Shown piece by piece: positions 24,450-38,800 of a DNA stretch of 64,000 nucleotides. A model generated the notes under the pieces. It did not search any database. It saw nothing but the letters and a program-made list of their open reading frames with translations, and was not told the DNA's origin. Every line of letters starts with the position of its first letter. Position 1 is the first letter of the stretch. Source of the stretch: Gymnogyps californianus. Taxonomy: Eukaryota; Chordata; Aves; Accipitriformes; Cathartidae. Made by a program: the position numbers and the translations under genes. The stretch is from assembly GCF_018139145.2 (NCBI RefSeq), contig NC_059471.1:214911494-214975493 (forward strand), given 5' to 3'.

Positions 24450-26709
24450 CCACGGTACAGAAAAAACACTTTATTTATAGAATGAATCTCCTACACAAAA
24501 CACTAAATGAACAAGTCCTCTCCCCTACATTTCCAGGCATAACCTTTACCCATAAATCTTCAATCACAATAAGGATTTTTAGAACTAAATGGTTCAAAAC
24601 TTGCCAGTAACGCAATTCTCAGCAAATGGAAGACCTCCAACTCATCAAACTGGAATCTCAGAAGCTGGTACTACAGAGAAAACAGCAGAACAGCTGGTCA
24701 GAAGACACAAAAACCAGCCTGTATACCTCAGGAAATGCTTACAGCTAGTCACTCAGAACAGCAGTATTTGCTGAAATAAGAGCCATAAATAAATGATGTT
24801 GCTTAAAGCCAAGTCGTATTTCCAGCTAAGTTCAGATCATACTAAATCAGTTATCAGCACTTAAGTTTCTACAGCATGCCAAATTATGACTCTTATAAGC
24901 AAATCTATGCTAATTCGTATTAGGCTAATTTCTTTGTTTTACTACATCGTAGCAAAAGCCTTAAAGTGTTGCTCAAGGTCAAACAGAAAACTAACAGCAG
25001 AGCCAATAACAGAAAGTAGATCCTGTTATTGCCCCAAGTCCTGTGGTTTTAGTATTAGTCAGGCCGGTTCTTCACCTCTGCTGCAGTGAGGTTTTCTAAT
25101 GGCGGATTACAACTATTGCCAACAGCAGCACACGTGGCGTAGGAGTGCCCGACTCTCTGGGAAGGTCTTGTGCAAGAGAAGAGGACGGTAAGGAAGCCAA
25201 CACACAGTAGGTAAAATACAAGTTTTTTTAAAAATTGTTTTCTGTTTTACAAGCAAATGTTTGTACAGAGGTTGGTGGATCACAAGCAGACAAAATAAGC
25301 AAAACACAAGACCAAGGGTTTGTCATACAGATCTGCAGCCAAAACTCAATAAAAGGGCAGAAACTGGAGATATTCACAGCGTTGATCAACTACAGGTCTA
25401 TACCCCCTCCCCCCGATACATGTGTATAACAGGAAAAAGACATCCAGCGTCAGCTTTCAAACAATTAAAATGCCCTCAGAGATCACTTCCATCTTAACAT
25501 CTGCACAATTTAGGTGCAATGGAGCAGAGAGACAACTGCCATCATTGCATAGCCACCTCTTGCCAATTCTTTGTCACATACTGTTCCCAAACTAAAAGCA
25601 AACATAAAGTCAGGAGCAGTGCGCTATGTATTATTTTACATCAGATAGGGAAAAAAAAAAAAAAAAAGAGTTGTAGTGTTTAGTAGTTTTAGTTGTCAAC
25701 TCTTCAGATTTTCATACAAGAATTTTCTTCCATCGCCTCCTACTTTGAAAACTTCCACTGGCACTCTTCAAAAAACCAAAAGCCTAACACTGATGTTATT
25801 TGACCTCAAATAAAGAAATAGAGAGAGAGAGGGCAAATGCCAGGTTTGAATCAATTAAACAAGAAGTTACCTACCTATGTGTGATGTTAGAGGAAGTGAG
25901 AATCTGACAGCTGGCCAGATAGAAGAACGAGTTTCCCTCAGTTCTACCTATAGCATTTCAATAACGACCTGTAATCAGTTAACCCTGGATATTTCTAGCA
26001 AAGACCGCCTGACAGCACAGAGCTCCTGCTAACAGTCCACTCATTCTGATTCAAATGGCTAAGCATTTTAAATTCCTTCCTCCTTCCATTTCCCTGGGTT
26101 AAATGTGTATTTTCTTTGGATTTGGGAAGAAAGACAGACTCATTCCTTGTTACTTTAGTCTCCAATCTGGCATAGAAAGTATTGTCCTGGAGTCAGGAGT
26201 GAACAAACTAGCTGCCAACTGTCCAACGACCCCAAATCACTCTGGCGTGCAGAGACGGAGGACTTACGAGAGCAAGGCTGTAACTCTGAGAGATACCATC
26301 AGGGAAGAGAAGTATGATAGCACACAGTCCTTTTCCAAAGCTTCCCACTTATTGTGGATGCAGCACAGGGACTCCATGATGAAGCACCAGAACAAGGAAA
26401 GCAGGAATACAGACAAAGCATCTCCTCAGCAGTGGGTTTTCAAAAGAACGAAGTCATCTGAAAGCTCAAAAAAACCCAGGATCCCCAGAGCAATAAGCAG
26501 AATTGTGCAATTCAAAAACACAAACGTGAATCTTACTTTCAAAGGGCTTTATATTACAAAAAAATGTAAGTCACAACGAATGCGAAAAATCCATTCAATG
26601 AGGCTTGTTTCCAGTTTGCTAGGAAAGCTACTTTTCTCTTCTTTATTCCCAGCCTACTGCTGAAAACATGATTGCCGGAACAGTGACACCTCGAGCTAGA
26701 TTTTTAAAA
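24450..26709 (-). other. RBM17: RBM17 3' UTR (inferred extent)
   Basis: The stretch follows the RBM17 stop codon and carries no splice or coding signal on the minus strand. It has an 18-base poly-A run (plus strand, near 25,650). A 186-codon frame at 26,103-26,663 on the opposite strand overlaps it but has no recognised similarity. The left limit depends on which polyA signal is used. Confidence 0.45.
24470..24475 (-). terminator. RBM17: Candidate polyA signal of RBM17
   Basis: AATAAA on the minus strand is followed within about 10 bases by a GT/T-rich element (GTGTTTTTTCTGT). It is the first canonical hexamer downstream of the stop codon apart from one only about 65 bases past it (26,647-26,642). 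Use of this site gives a 3' UTR of about 2.2 kb. Confidence 0.5.
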
Positions 26710-26813
26710 TCAAACTTGCTCTGCCAGATCCAGTACTCTGAACTTGTCCAGGTTGTAGAAACAAGCCTTCACGACTCTGCCTCCAAAGTATCTTCCATTT
26801 AGATCCACAACAG
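26710..26813 (-). CDS. RBM17: RBM17 coding exon 11 (residues 368-401, stop)
   Basis: Acceptor ATTCCAG precedes the exon. It encodes the end of the UHM, including [19 protein letters not shown] with the ligand-binding RYF motif, and ends LDLAEQV then TGA. Confidence 0.97.
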
Positions 26814-29800
26814 CTGGAATTGAAACCAAGAACAGGTCAGCAAGCAGCAATTCAATAAAATAAACATTTCTTTAGCTAATAGTCTAATCAGTGAGACTGT
26901 TTAATCTCTCTACAGAAGTCACCTCTGAGGTTCACAGGACACATTTTAGAATCCTACCTTTGATGGCAGATTCAACCCGTTCAAACTCTAAAAATATTCT
27001 TACAGCTTCATCATCAGGAGCACCAGGAATCTGAAACAAAACAAAAAACCCCAAACCCAGAAGTAATTAGAACAGTAGTGAAAATACTGTTTTAAATTGC
27101 CGTTCTTCACAAAAGTAGTGAAGAGAACACAGTAAAAAGGTTCCAAAAGCACAATACCCAGAGATTTTTGCCCAGTTTCTGACATTAAAAGTTTGTATCT
27201 CTCAGATATGGAAAATAGAGAATCCCAACACAGCAAAGGACCCTGTGAGATCTTCTAACCTGTGCCCCTTCTCTAAGGCAGTGGTAAGCCAGTCACGAGG
27301 GACAAGTGCCCAGTTCACTTTCAGAGTCGCCAAAAAGAGAGACAAATTTTCTCTTACCTCAAAGATGACACATTTCCCAACCTTGCCATATTTTTCGCAT
27401 TCTTCCTTAGTTTCAACTTCTAGGTCTTCATCCACCTCCCCAGCACCTACCATGTTCTGAAAGTTAAAAGAATAAACCCAACTCACTGGATGTAGTCTGT
27501 ACAGACAATTATGTAGACAAATCACGGATGCATGCAACTGTGACAACGAATACTTTAAGCTTCTGTTTACCAGTCACGAGCCACGGAAGGAGACAGTTCC
27601 CTAGTACTAAGACAAGGTAACTGTATAATCTAAAGCAGTGTTGATTTACAGTCACAACTTCTCTCTCAGGAAGACACATATTTTCTCCACAACACAAAGC
27701 ATCATGTAGTTGCAGGCCAGAACCGTTCAAACTCTACAGAGTCATTGTAACAGGAACACAGGGTTAAACATTTCCACCAGTCGCATATGCTGCAAATACC
27801 AAGACATGTTCCCTTATTCCCAACTTACCCTTAGTAAGACCACTTTAGTTGGGCATTTCAGTATCTCAGTCAAGGGGTTAGAATCCGCTTTCTTGCCCGT
27901 TTCTGCTATGAAGATACAACAGTGAATCATGGGATAATTTAAGATTAAAGCTCATTTAAACCTTGTATGGGGGCTTTTAGCAGAATCTTACTGTTATCAA
28001 ACAATGGAATAAAAGCCACAAAATGTACTTTCATATTGGTGAGGAACTCGGAACTCATAGCTATTTGGAAGGACAATAAGCAGAAAAATCACTGCTACAG
28101 AATGTGAATTAAGCTAGAACACTGACAACATACTATTTCTTTGAGGGAAATAGTTCATAACTTCAGAATTGTATCAGATCCCCTAAGAATTAACAATCAG
28201 ATCTCCTGACTTCCAACATTTGTGCTCAGGCAAAGGTGCTGTTCCAGTAAGCGTAGGTGTTCTCTCTAGATCAGACAACAGCAGGGAAATGAGAGCAATA
28301 TCCAAAGCACGTGATAGGGAGAAAGCCAGCAGAAGCAGAGCAGGACCACCCCTTGAAGAGAAGAGGCTTCCAAACACTAAAGGAGGACAACTGATGGGGA
28401 GCAGGAGGATGAGCTAAAATAATTAATGGAGGACTACCTTAAAAAAAGATAAAAAAGATAAATTTCCACAAGAAGGAACACGAGTCATTCTTCCAACTCT
28501 ATTTCCTGCAAGGACAGATGGTAAACAAAAAATCCAGGAGCTACCACTGAGCCTGAACTATTATTTTTCCCTGACCATGTTTCACAAACTTATTGGTGTA
28601 GGACAAAATTACCTTTCTCTGCAGAATCGCCAACAATGATCTTGCCACCCCTCTTGCTCGTTTTCTCTACTGACAGTGCTGTGCTCAGCCCCTGTTCATG
28701 CTTTCCCAGCCCCTGGCCTTCTCTGAAACCATACTTCTGCATGATTTTATGAGCTACTGTCCCTCTGCAAAGAGAAAAAGCATCAGTTAGTAAAGGTTTC
28801 TTACAGAAAACATTAACATTGCATTTCTCCTGAGTGCTCAAATACCCTACCTCCTAAAAATCTCATTACACAGAGACTGAAAACTTAAGAGCTTCTACAC
28901 AACTTTACAACCTAGCAATTTCACAGCACCCTGTGAAGATGAAAAGTGTCACCCCTGAATTACAGAGAGAAGTTGTCAGAGAAGTTGACTGAATAAAATT
29001 GCTCATACTTTTACAAATACAACTCAACTTCCATTAGCAGTGCAAGTCAGCATTGTACACTCTATAGAATGGTCTGGGTTGGAAGAGACCTTTAAAGATC
29101 AGCTAGTCCAACCCCTCTGCCATGGGCAGGGACATCTTTCACTAGATCAGGTTACTGACAGTAAATCCCAAAACAGATTAGACCAAGGTCTATTTAGTCC
29201 AGTTTCTTGTCTTTGTCAGTGGCTGGCATCAAAAGCTTGAGAGAAAAGGCAAATGTAGAGTATCTACTTCCCACATCAGATCACATTCCACTATCGACTA
29301 GTTCAAAGCTGGCGTAAGCTCCCGAGTACATGGCTTTGCTAGCCCTTCCTGTAACAGATCTGGATATCCTCAGTATTAATTTAAACACTTCTCATGTTTC
29401 TGAATTGTCAAGAACGTATTGAGGCAATAAAGTCCCCAACCTATTTAAAGGTACCTTTTTTTTGTAAGTATCTTACAAAAAGCACCTCCACTGACACGTT
29501 TTGAAATTCCCACTAAATGGATAGAATCAAAATATACCTACACGTGTTGACATTTCTTTGGAGACCACAGCTAGATAGGCCAAGACACAAAAGATATGCC
29601 ATGGTACAGTCGTTTACACCACAGTAAATATTCTATGCTCAGTCACCCCCATTTTACCAATAGGCATGTAAGATTACACAGAAAATGCAGGATCAGTGAC
29701 TACATGACTATTTCCTAAGCATGCTATACGAAACATACAAAGACACATTAAAAAAGGCCAAAAAGTCTGACACTGTAATGCTGAAAGGTTAAAACACTAA

Positions 29801-32800
29801 GTCACAGAATAGACAGTAGCCAATTGTGTGGTCAAAGTAAGGCAGGTTAGGTCATGTTTTTAGCACTTCCTTCAATGAAGTGAAGGTCCCAGGGTATTGC
29901 TGATTAGCGGTGGTAACAATGCATAAACTGGTCCAACAGTACTGAGTTTGGTTATACTTTTTCTGGACAATGTAAAAAAAAAAAGTGTTTCTATAAAAAA
30001 ACTGCATGAAAAATTGTCTCCAAAATGGAAATGCAGTGTAATAATGTAATAAACTACACTTTTACATCTGTGTTCCTCCTGGATACAGTTTTGACTACAG
30101 TGACGCTGCATTTTCACAACACCCAATGCGATTGATAAGAGGGCCATAACTAACCACTACACCTTTCAAATGAGGTCTCTAAGCTGTTTTTAACTATAAA
30201 TTCGACTTCGCTTTGTTGCCACAAGCATTATACACAATGCTAATCCAAGGCAGAAAAGTAAATGGACAAACTTGCAGCCACAGCTGCCACAGTCATGCAA
30301 ATACGCTTTGAATTTTTGAACAAACAAACAAAGCGGAGCTGAAATGACTTGCCCACTGCTATGGAGCAAATTTGAGACAAAGCTGGAAAAGAAACCCAGA
30401 GGAACTAACATGCCATCTGTGTTTTCCTGTATACTACATTAGGTTGGCTTGTACCAGCCATAAACACTTTATACTGGAATATGTCTTCAGAACTCGCTTA
30501 AAAGCTCTGCCTTGAATGCAACCACCTCAAATGCATTTCTCTTGATCGAGTAAATCCACTGCTTTTTCTGTATCCTGCCAGTTAGGACTATATGCACTCA
30601 GACTAATCACATACATGCAATGGGTTCTGTTCTTCTCTACTGACAAACTGTTTTAACTTTTGGTTTCCACTACCTTCTAACACCTTTTTCCACAAACTGT
30701 GCATAAGTCAATCATTTACCCCATGTTAGCAAGGAAAGAGTTGCTAGGTCCCGTGGGGGAACGAGGTCTTTCTGGCTCATCATACACTGGAGGAGGAATA
30801 GCTGCTTTGGAAGATGGTGCCCGAGGTCTTGACTCCTCTTCAAATGGAAATGATGCTACAGCTGAAGAAAACGGAGACATTTGCTTTTTTCAATGAAACA
30901 CTTTGCATGAACTCCCTACTTGTTACGAACACTAGAGTACTATGCCTTCAATCTAACTCATCTACAGACAGCTCTTCATCTGCAAGTTGTACTTTTTTCT
31001 GCTTTAATACTAACAAATTACGAAAAAAGAGTCTTCCACATAAATTCATATCAGAAGAATGTTTCCTTTGCACATGAATCATAGAATGGTTTGGGTTGGA
31101 AGGGACCTTTAAAGGTCATCTGGTCCAACCCCCCTGCAATAAGCAGGGACATCTTCAACTAGATCAGGTTGCTCAGAGCCCCATCCAACCTGACCTTGAA
31201 TGTTTCCAGGGATGGGGCATCTACCACCTCTCTGGGACAACCTGTGCCAGTGTTGCACCACCCTCATCGTAAAAAGTTTCTTCCTTATGTCCGATCTAAA
31301 TCTACCCTCCTTTAGTTTAAAACCATTACCCCTTGGCCTACTGCAACAGGCCCTACTAAAAAGTCTGTCTCCGTCTTTCTTACAGGCCCCCTTTAGGTAC
31401 TGGAAGGCTGCTATAAGGTCTCCCCAGAGCCTTCTCTTCTCCAGGCTGAACAACCCCAACTGTCTCAGCCTGTCCTCACAGGAGAGGTGCTCCAGCCCTC
31501 TGATCATCTTCATGGCCCTCCTCTGGACTCACTCCAACAGGTCCATGTCCGTATGATGTTGGGGGCCCCAGAGCTGAACGCAGTACTGCGGGGGGAGTCT
31601 CACCAGAGTGGAGCAGAGGAGGGGAATTACCTCCCTCGACCTGCTGGCCACGCTTCTTTCGATGCAGCCCAGGCTACACTTGGCTTTCTGGGCTGCGAGC
31701 GCACATTGTCAGCTCATGTTCAGCTTTTCATCCACCAAACACATGCTGCTTTAACATCCCCTTATCTCTCTCTCTCTCAGAAACAAGATTTGAGTTGAGT
31801 TATTCTGGATTTTCCTCATAGGATATACAATGAGTTTGTATCCGTAGGTCTATAATGCATTTATTAACCTCTTATCAAATGGAGAAAAGAAACATTAAGA
31901 GGCCACCTGCACGACAATGAATTTATCCAGACAGAGGGCAAGCAAACTTAAAAGACCCATTCATCAGGAACAGAATTATGACAAAAATGGATCAATGCAC
32001 ACAGCTTGGGGCCTGAGGACTGTAAAGAAAAGTACACTGTATGTTTACACAAAAGAGAAATCAGTCTACTAAAAAGAATGAATGCAACTCAAAACAAAGT
32101 ATTTATACAATCTTAAGAGATCTCACTGACAATTTGAACTGAAACTTTTCCTGGGGGATGGAGAGACATGTATCTCCACATCTATATATAAACATAGATA
32201 TAGATACCTCAATCATACTGATTAGATTATCAAACTACCTTCCACTGACAAGTCAAATGGCAAAATGTAAAAAAAAGCCTACTGAACACTAAAGGAAATA
32301 CGCAGAACACATTTCTGAATGTACTTATGGACTTTTACACTGACTTCATTTTAGATTATTTTCTTGTGAACTAGTGCTTGTATCTTACCAAATAAAATGT
32401 CAGACGTGAAGTTTGGGGTTGTCATATGAGGAGCAAAATCCCTATTTAAGCAGCAGATGGACTGGACTATGTGACTTCTGCTACAGCAATATTTTCTCAG
32501 CTTTTTCCGGCCTAGCTTTGAGCATCAAGTAACAAGCCGTACAAAGGCTTCCTTGTGAGATCATGTCACATTTTGAAAGCTCTCCCCCTCAGGATATTTC
32601 TACCATTTCCAGCCTATATTTACTTTTCCTTGACACCGCTCAATTGCTCTTAATTATTTACTCAAAACAATCTCGTTCTGTTTTTAATGTTTACACACTT
32701 CAAATGCTTTCACTATTATATCATTCACTTACTCTGCCAAGCTTCTTTTTTTTTTTTTTAGTTGAATCTTCTCATAAACAAAATCAGGACTCCGAAAGGA

Positions 32801-35800
32801 AAGTTTATGTGCATAAGATTCTTTTTTTTCTTATTATTTTTTAACATACACGACATACTGTTCATTATTATAATTTAAAAATTTAAGACAATTAGACATG
32901 CAAAAAAAAAGGGAACAGTTTTGTTCTTACAGCAAGATTGTGCCATCTAGTGGACAACCGCAATCTTCAGCTATCTGCATTGAGGGAAACCCTAGTGCAC
33001 ACACATTTCTCTAGCAACTACTGTATCCCTCAAAAACTTAGAAAATTCTGTCTGCAGGGCATAACCCCTTCAGAAAACACATTCATAAAGTACCTCCTAA
33101 AGCAAAGGGTAATGGAAAAATTCCCTCTCCGTGCTGTGGAGGTTTCTAAGTCTACCCAGAGAAACCTGTGTGCAACATTTCTTCTTTCACATCAGAAACG
33201 AGTAACTGAACATGGTTGTAACAGACCAGCTTGCCAAACCACTTCTCTAGCAATACAGAAAGAATCCTTTACAACAGAGATGTGAAGCACAGTAGTATCA
33301 CAGGTTCCCCACAGCTTCCCCCCATCAACAAAGAACTAGTACAACTTCTTCTGCAACAAAGAATCGTACGGGAAGAGCGGCAGGACGACCTAACTGAATA
33401 GAAGGTTGAGTGAGAAATAAACACCACTGCTTGGTTTTAGAGAACAGGATTTTGGTGTACTTACGTTCTTTGTCCTTCTCAACAAGAGAAGTGGGCGGTG
33501 CAATGGCAGCTCCTCCCATACCTATGAGCAAAATGGAAGACAACACATTTGTAGGATTAGGTTCTGCTGCTCAGAATAGCTTCACTGAATCTTAATACAG
33601 CTGCTGGTTCCTTACCAGCCAATTCCTAACATACATCCCTATCAACAGAAAAGTAGCAAGAGAGCAGTCTGAGAAGTTTCAATAGTAGTAAACTAGAAAT
33701 GAATGAAAGGCACATCAAGGGAGACAACACCAAACTGCAGTCATGTACTACATATGGTGTCTATCATAAACATGTTTCATAGGATTTCAAAAGTAAAGAC
33801 TGCAGTGAAACAAATCTTCAGTTCTAAAACTGCTCAGTTACACCCAATGAAAAAGACAGTCTGTTCAGGATTAACTACACTTTCATGAGAGTAAAGTACA
33901 AAGCCCCTTCCATATTTTAATAAGCAATATTCTAATGTAGTCCCAAACTTCCAAGGCAGAACAAATATTTTAAGTGTCCTGTCAGAAATTTTCTTTTCTA
34001 AAATAAAAACAGACCTGAATTATTTACTGTAACTTTGCTGCCGAAAGAGAATAAAGTTTAATTTTGTTTATGCAAAGACATATCTCATCACCCAGGTCCA
34101 CATTTTGCTAACTAGTTCTAAGGGCATTCAAATAACAAATACAGGAATGGTAAGCTTTTATAGTGAAAACTCAACAGTGATTCTCATAGCTTGATTTCAT
34201 CTCACGCCTCACCCCTTTCCTGGAACCTACACCACACAGACACTTAAAACAGGTATCTACAAACTAACATAAAAAGAGATCTTTCCACAGATAATTTAGC
34301 TGCCATCTCCCTCCATGGAAAGAAGTTTTCTGCATTACAACAGTTATGATGTAATAAAATGCTAGGTTTATTCTAAAGGCTCAGAAATAACAGTATACTT
34401 CTCAGCTGAGAACAGAGAAATACAGAATCCATGAAACAGGAACAGGATTGTGAATTCCCCCACGCCGGCTCTTTTTCTTCTCTTTCCCCATCAAAAAAAA
34501 AAAGAAACAACCAGCTCCCTTACTTCTTTTTCGTCTCTCCCTTTCATAATCTTCATCTTCGTCAGAATCTGGATCTGGTCTTCTTGAAAACCCACTGGCT
34601 TCATGTCTGTCTTTACGTCTTCTAGGAGACACAGTAAGTTAGGATAAGAAACCATCAAAGTTAACTCTTTGCTTTAATTTGTGATATCACCTTTGCAGTG
34701 TGAATTATACTGCTACACTCTAATTGGCATTTTATATTGTTTTCCATGAAGGTGTAAACACCTTTACTTTTTGTTTCTTTGCTTTTATCCTCATGCAGTA
34801 TTTTTTGTAAAATGTAAGATGATCCAAAGCAAGATTATTTTCCACTTGCAAGTCAGCCAAGGAGAATGTACAGAAGTGAGGAAGCATCTCAATAAATCTA
34901 GTCCAAACTGACTACAGTGACTGAATGACTACAATGGAAGAGGTGTTGGATGGAATCGATAGGAAGGTAACAGAGACATTAATCAATCACCCTGCTTTGA
35001 ACAGAATCCCTTTTGAATTCACCATCACAGGCTATACAGAGTAATACCATTTACTCAGTCAATTAAAAAAATATCATCACACTTAAATAACCAGATTATT
35101 GAGAAGCTAGCTTGGCAACTAAAATAAGATTCAGGCAAGTCTATTAAAACTTTTAATATTTAGCTGAGAAATGCTTCAAGAATTGTTTGCACTTCAGCTG
35201 TTACTTATTATGATCACAAAATTATTCATTTTAGTACTTTAGAAAAAGTATTTTTCCCAAAAATTTAAGAGCACAGCTTGGGGCCTAAATCAGATCTCAT
35301 TCCCATCTGTCGTGGTTTAACCCCAGCCAGCAACTAAGCACCACGCAGCCACTCACCCCTTCCCCCCAGTGGGATGGGAAGGAGGATCGGGGGAAAAAAG
35401 TAAAACTTGTGGGTTGACATTAAGAGCAGTTTAATAACTAAAATAAAATAGTACTAATTATTATTATTATTAATAATAATAAATAATAATAATTGTAATG
35501 AAAAGGAATATAACAAAGAAAAAAAAAGAGAGAAATAAAACCCAAGAAAAGACAAGTGATGCACAATGCGATTGCTCACCACTTGCCGACCGATGCCTGA
35601 GCAGCGATCCGCCCCTCCTGGCCAACTCCCCCCCCGTTTATATACTGGGCATGACGTTCTATGGTATAGAATATCCCTTTGGCTAGTTCGGGTCAGCTGT
35701 CCTGGCCGTGCTCCCTCCCAGCCCCTTGCACACCTGCTTGCTGGCAGAGCATGGGAAACTGAAAATCCTTGACTTAGGATAAGCGCTACTTAGCAACAAC

Positions 35801-38800
35801 TAAAACATCAGCGTGTTATCAACATTATTCTCACACTAAACCCAAAACACAGCACTGTACCAGCTACTAGGAATAAAATTAACTCTATCTCAGCTGAAAC
35901 CAGGACACCAGCACAGCCATCAGAACTGTGCTACAAGATGCTAAAAACAGCACTACTATGGAACCAGACAAAATTTCTGAATCTCTACACTGTGAATTTA
36001 AAATGAATGTACACTCTGTTCAAACACCTGGGTTATCACAAAGGATATACCTGATGCAGGTTTGGCTGAGATCGCTTCCCCAATTTTAAATCAGAATGTA
36101 TTATGTATTTTTCACTTCCTCTCTCTAATTTTATATATATAGACTACCCTCTTGGCTCACATAAAAGTTACAAGCACGACTAAATAGCAATCAACGTTGA
36201 AGCCGTGGAAATGACAGCTCGGATTTCTGAGATCTTGCATGCTAGTTAAAGTATGATAGAGCCTCAGGCATTCCTCCTCCTCCGCCAGAACAATGCAGAT
36301 ATAACCGAGAGAAGACAGAGAAGTCCAGATGACTAGAAATATTAATTAGTTTCCACAATCTAAACAGAGCAACAGAATATCCCCCTTGTAATTCCACAGA
36401 CTTCAGATGATTCATACCATGATGAAGCTGGCTTATTAATTTCACTTAAAATAAGCAAATATAACCTTACTGCCTGGCTGGCAGATGTTTTACCACCTAC
36501 TTCAATAGGACACTGAATCTGCACTCAGCTTCTTTAATATGATTAGAGAGATTTCTTATTCCAGGGAAAGGGCATTAAGGTAATTAAAAATAAGTATATC
36601 TTCCTTTGTCCAGAGACAAGAGAGCAATAAATACACAATTAACTTACTTAAACTGAATGCAGAATATTAAAAAATAAAACGCAACTATGCCTCTCAAAGG
36701 CTGTGCTAGCTACATCTTTAAAACTGAAATGCATTCATGTATCAGTTTGGAGTATTTAAAAGCAGAAAGGATGGTTTATCCTTCAGTGTTGAAAGGTATT
36801 TCTGTAGTCAGGTTGTATTGACAACAAATACTCTAAAATACCTGCAAGGTCAAAGTCTGATAATGATGCATGAAGTACCCAAATACTGCTGCTACTACCA
36901 AAATAAAGTAAATGTAGAAAAACTTGACACATGTCTTTCAGCCAAAGAGGCTGTAAACATGATAACTCTTATAATTTTTGCATTGTTAGGCGATTTTAGC
37001 AAGAGCATTAAAACATATTAATAAAAACATTGTGCTTGTTTCTACAAGCATACAATATTCTTCACAAAACCTTTAAGAATTTCCCTGAAACTGTTTAGAG
37101 GGATAAAACTAAACAAATCGATGTGCCTATTCTTTATATAATTGTCCATATGTCGTGAGTTTAAACAAAAGCCTTACTTTTCTCTTTCTTCAATCTCTTT
37201 TTGCCTCTCCAGCTCACGTTGCCTCTGTCGTTCCTCTCTCTGACGTTTTACCACTTTTTCATAGTCATTTGGGAACATGGGATCATACTCATCCGCCAAA
37301 GGAATCAACACATCTCCCGCAGAAAAACCACTAGGTACAGGATCCTTAAAAAAGAAAAAGGAATTTTTTCAGCTGAGATCTGAAAACAACGTCCAGTTGG
37401 ACACTAAGAGTTTAACACTTCCTTCTCACTCCCAACAACACAAAACTCAACTCCTGACTTCTATAATGGCAGGTAATATCCTAATTCCACCGGTACTAGA
37501 AGAAATCTTTGCTTTACTTAAAAACTACTATTTCACCCAGTCTCTCACTATCTCAAATTTTTCCGTGAAGCAAGAATCACCCCCAGCCACTCCCCCTGCC
37601 AAAAACAAAGCAGCAGGAAATCAACGTGGACAAGAATTTTTCAAAACCCATTAATTCATTATTAGAAGTATTATGGTATCTTGCTGTTGCAACCATCTGC
37701 AAGGGGTCCTCCCACACAATCTCATCAGTCTTCATCATCTGCTATTAGTATAATACCAACAGAGGTGTACATACTGTTCTTCTCTTATCTGAAAGAACCA
37801 TTTCAGAACCATCACCTTGGAAAAAGTTTCAGGGAGAAAGTTTCTTTTGATTCCTTACCACGAGAAATCCATTTTAAAAGGTTAGGTGGCTTTTCTTTTA
37901 TTTTTAAGTTGATTGTTATACAGGTCCAGTTCCAACACTGGCGCAATCACAATTACATTCATTATTTACCTGACCAAATTGCTGTATTGCAAAGTACTTT
38001 GAAGCTGTCCAGGAGAAATACGCTAGGAACACTGTTTTAATTTAACTGCACGTTAACCTTGGTAATTCCATGTTGTATCACATGCAAGTCTGTATAAAGT
38101 TGAAACGTTCATTAATTAGAGAACCTCTAAGCAGAGGAAATCAATTTCAGTAAATGATCCCTTCTTTGACCACTAGGAAAGACGATGAAAAAATAAAAAT
38201 ACAGACTGCAGTCGAAGAATTCCAATTCCAAAACATTTGTTTACAGCTGGACTTTTTAGCTGTCTTGGTCTTACCTTTAACCCAGCTGCTACATGAGGTG
38301 GTGTGTCCACAATCTGTCTCTCATCAGAAGAGCTACCTCGTTTCAGGTCAATCACTGGAGCAAGGACTGTTGTTTGTTTTGTTCTCTGACTCTGAAAAAT
38401 CACCAAAACACAAAATGTCTAAAAAAGATAACAAAATAGTTTTCTAAAAAGCAGCTTGCTTTATATACTCGCAGCTGGTATCTCCATTTTTTTTTTAAAA
38501 AAGGATGAAAACCACTGTATCAAATTCTTCACTGTGCAAAGCTCAATATATTATTTCTCTTCAGTTTATCAACATACGGTAATTCTCAACATTTCTAATG
38601 AACTTTGACGTGGATAACTAAGTTTATGTCATGTTTTAGTCGTGGCAAAGGCTGCTCAGTTCTGAGGCAGACGCTTGCCAACTATGGTTAAAGAGCTGCT
38701 ACACAAATACAGATCTGATGCAATATTTCAAAGAACACTTCAGTGAAACCAGTGCATACCTTCCTCCTTCTAAGCAAGTGAGATCAGACTTTGCTCGTGC

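Noticed and set aside
26642..26647. AATAAA about 65 bases after the RBM17 stop codon
   Set aside because: It would give an unusually short 3' UTR and lacks a clear GT-rich downstream element; kept only as an alternative.
26103..26663. Plus-strand open frame of 186 codons
   Set aside because: It lies antisense in the inferred RBM17 3' UTR, shows no recognised domain and has no independent transcription signal. Judged probably chance.
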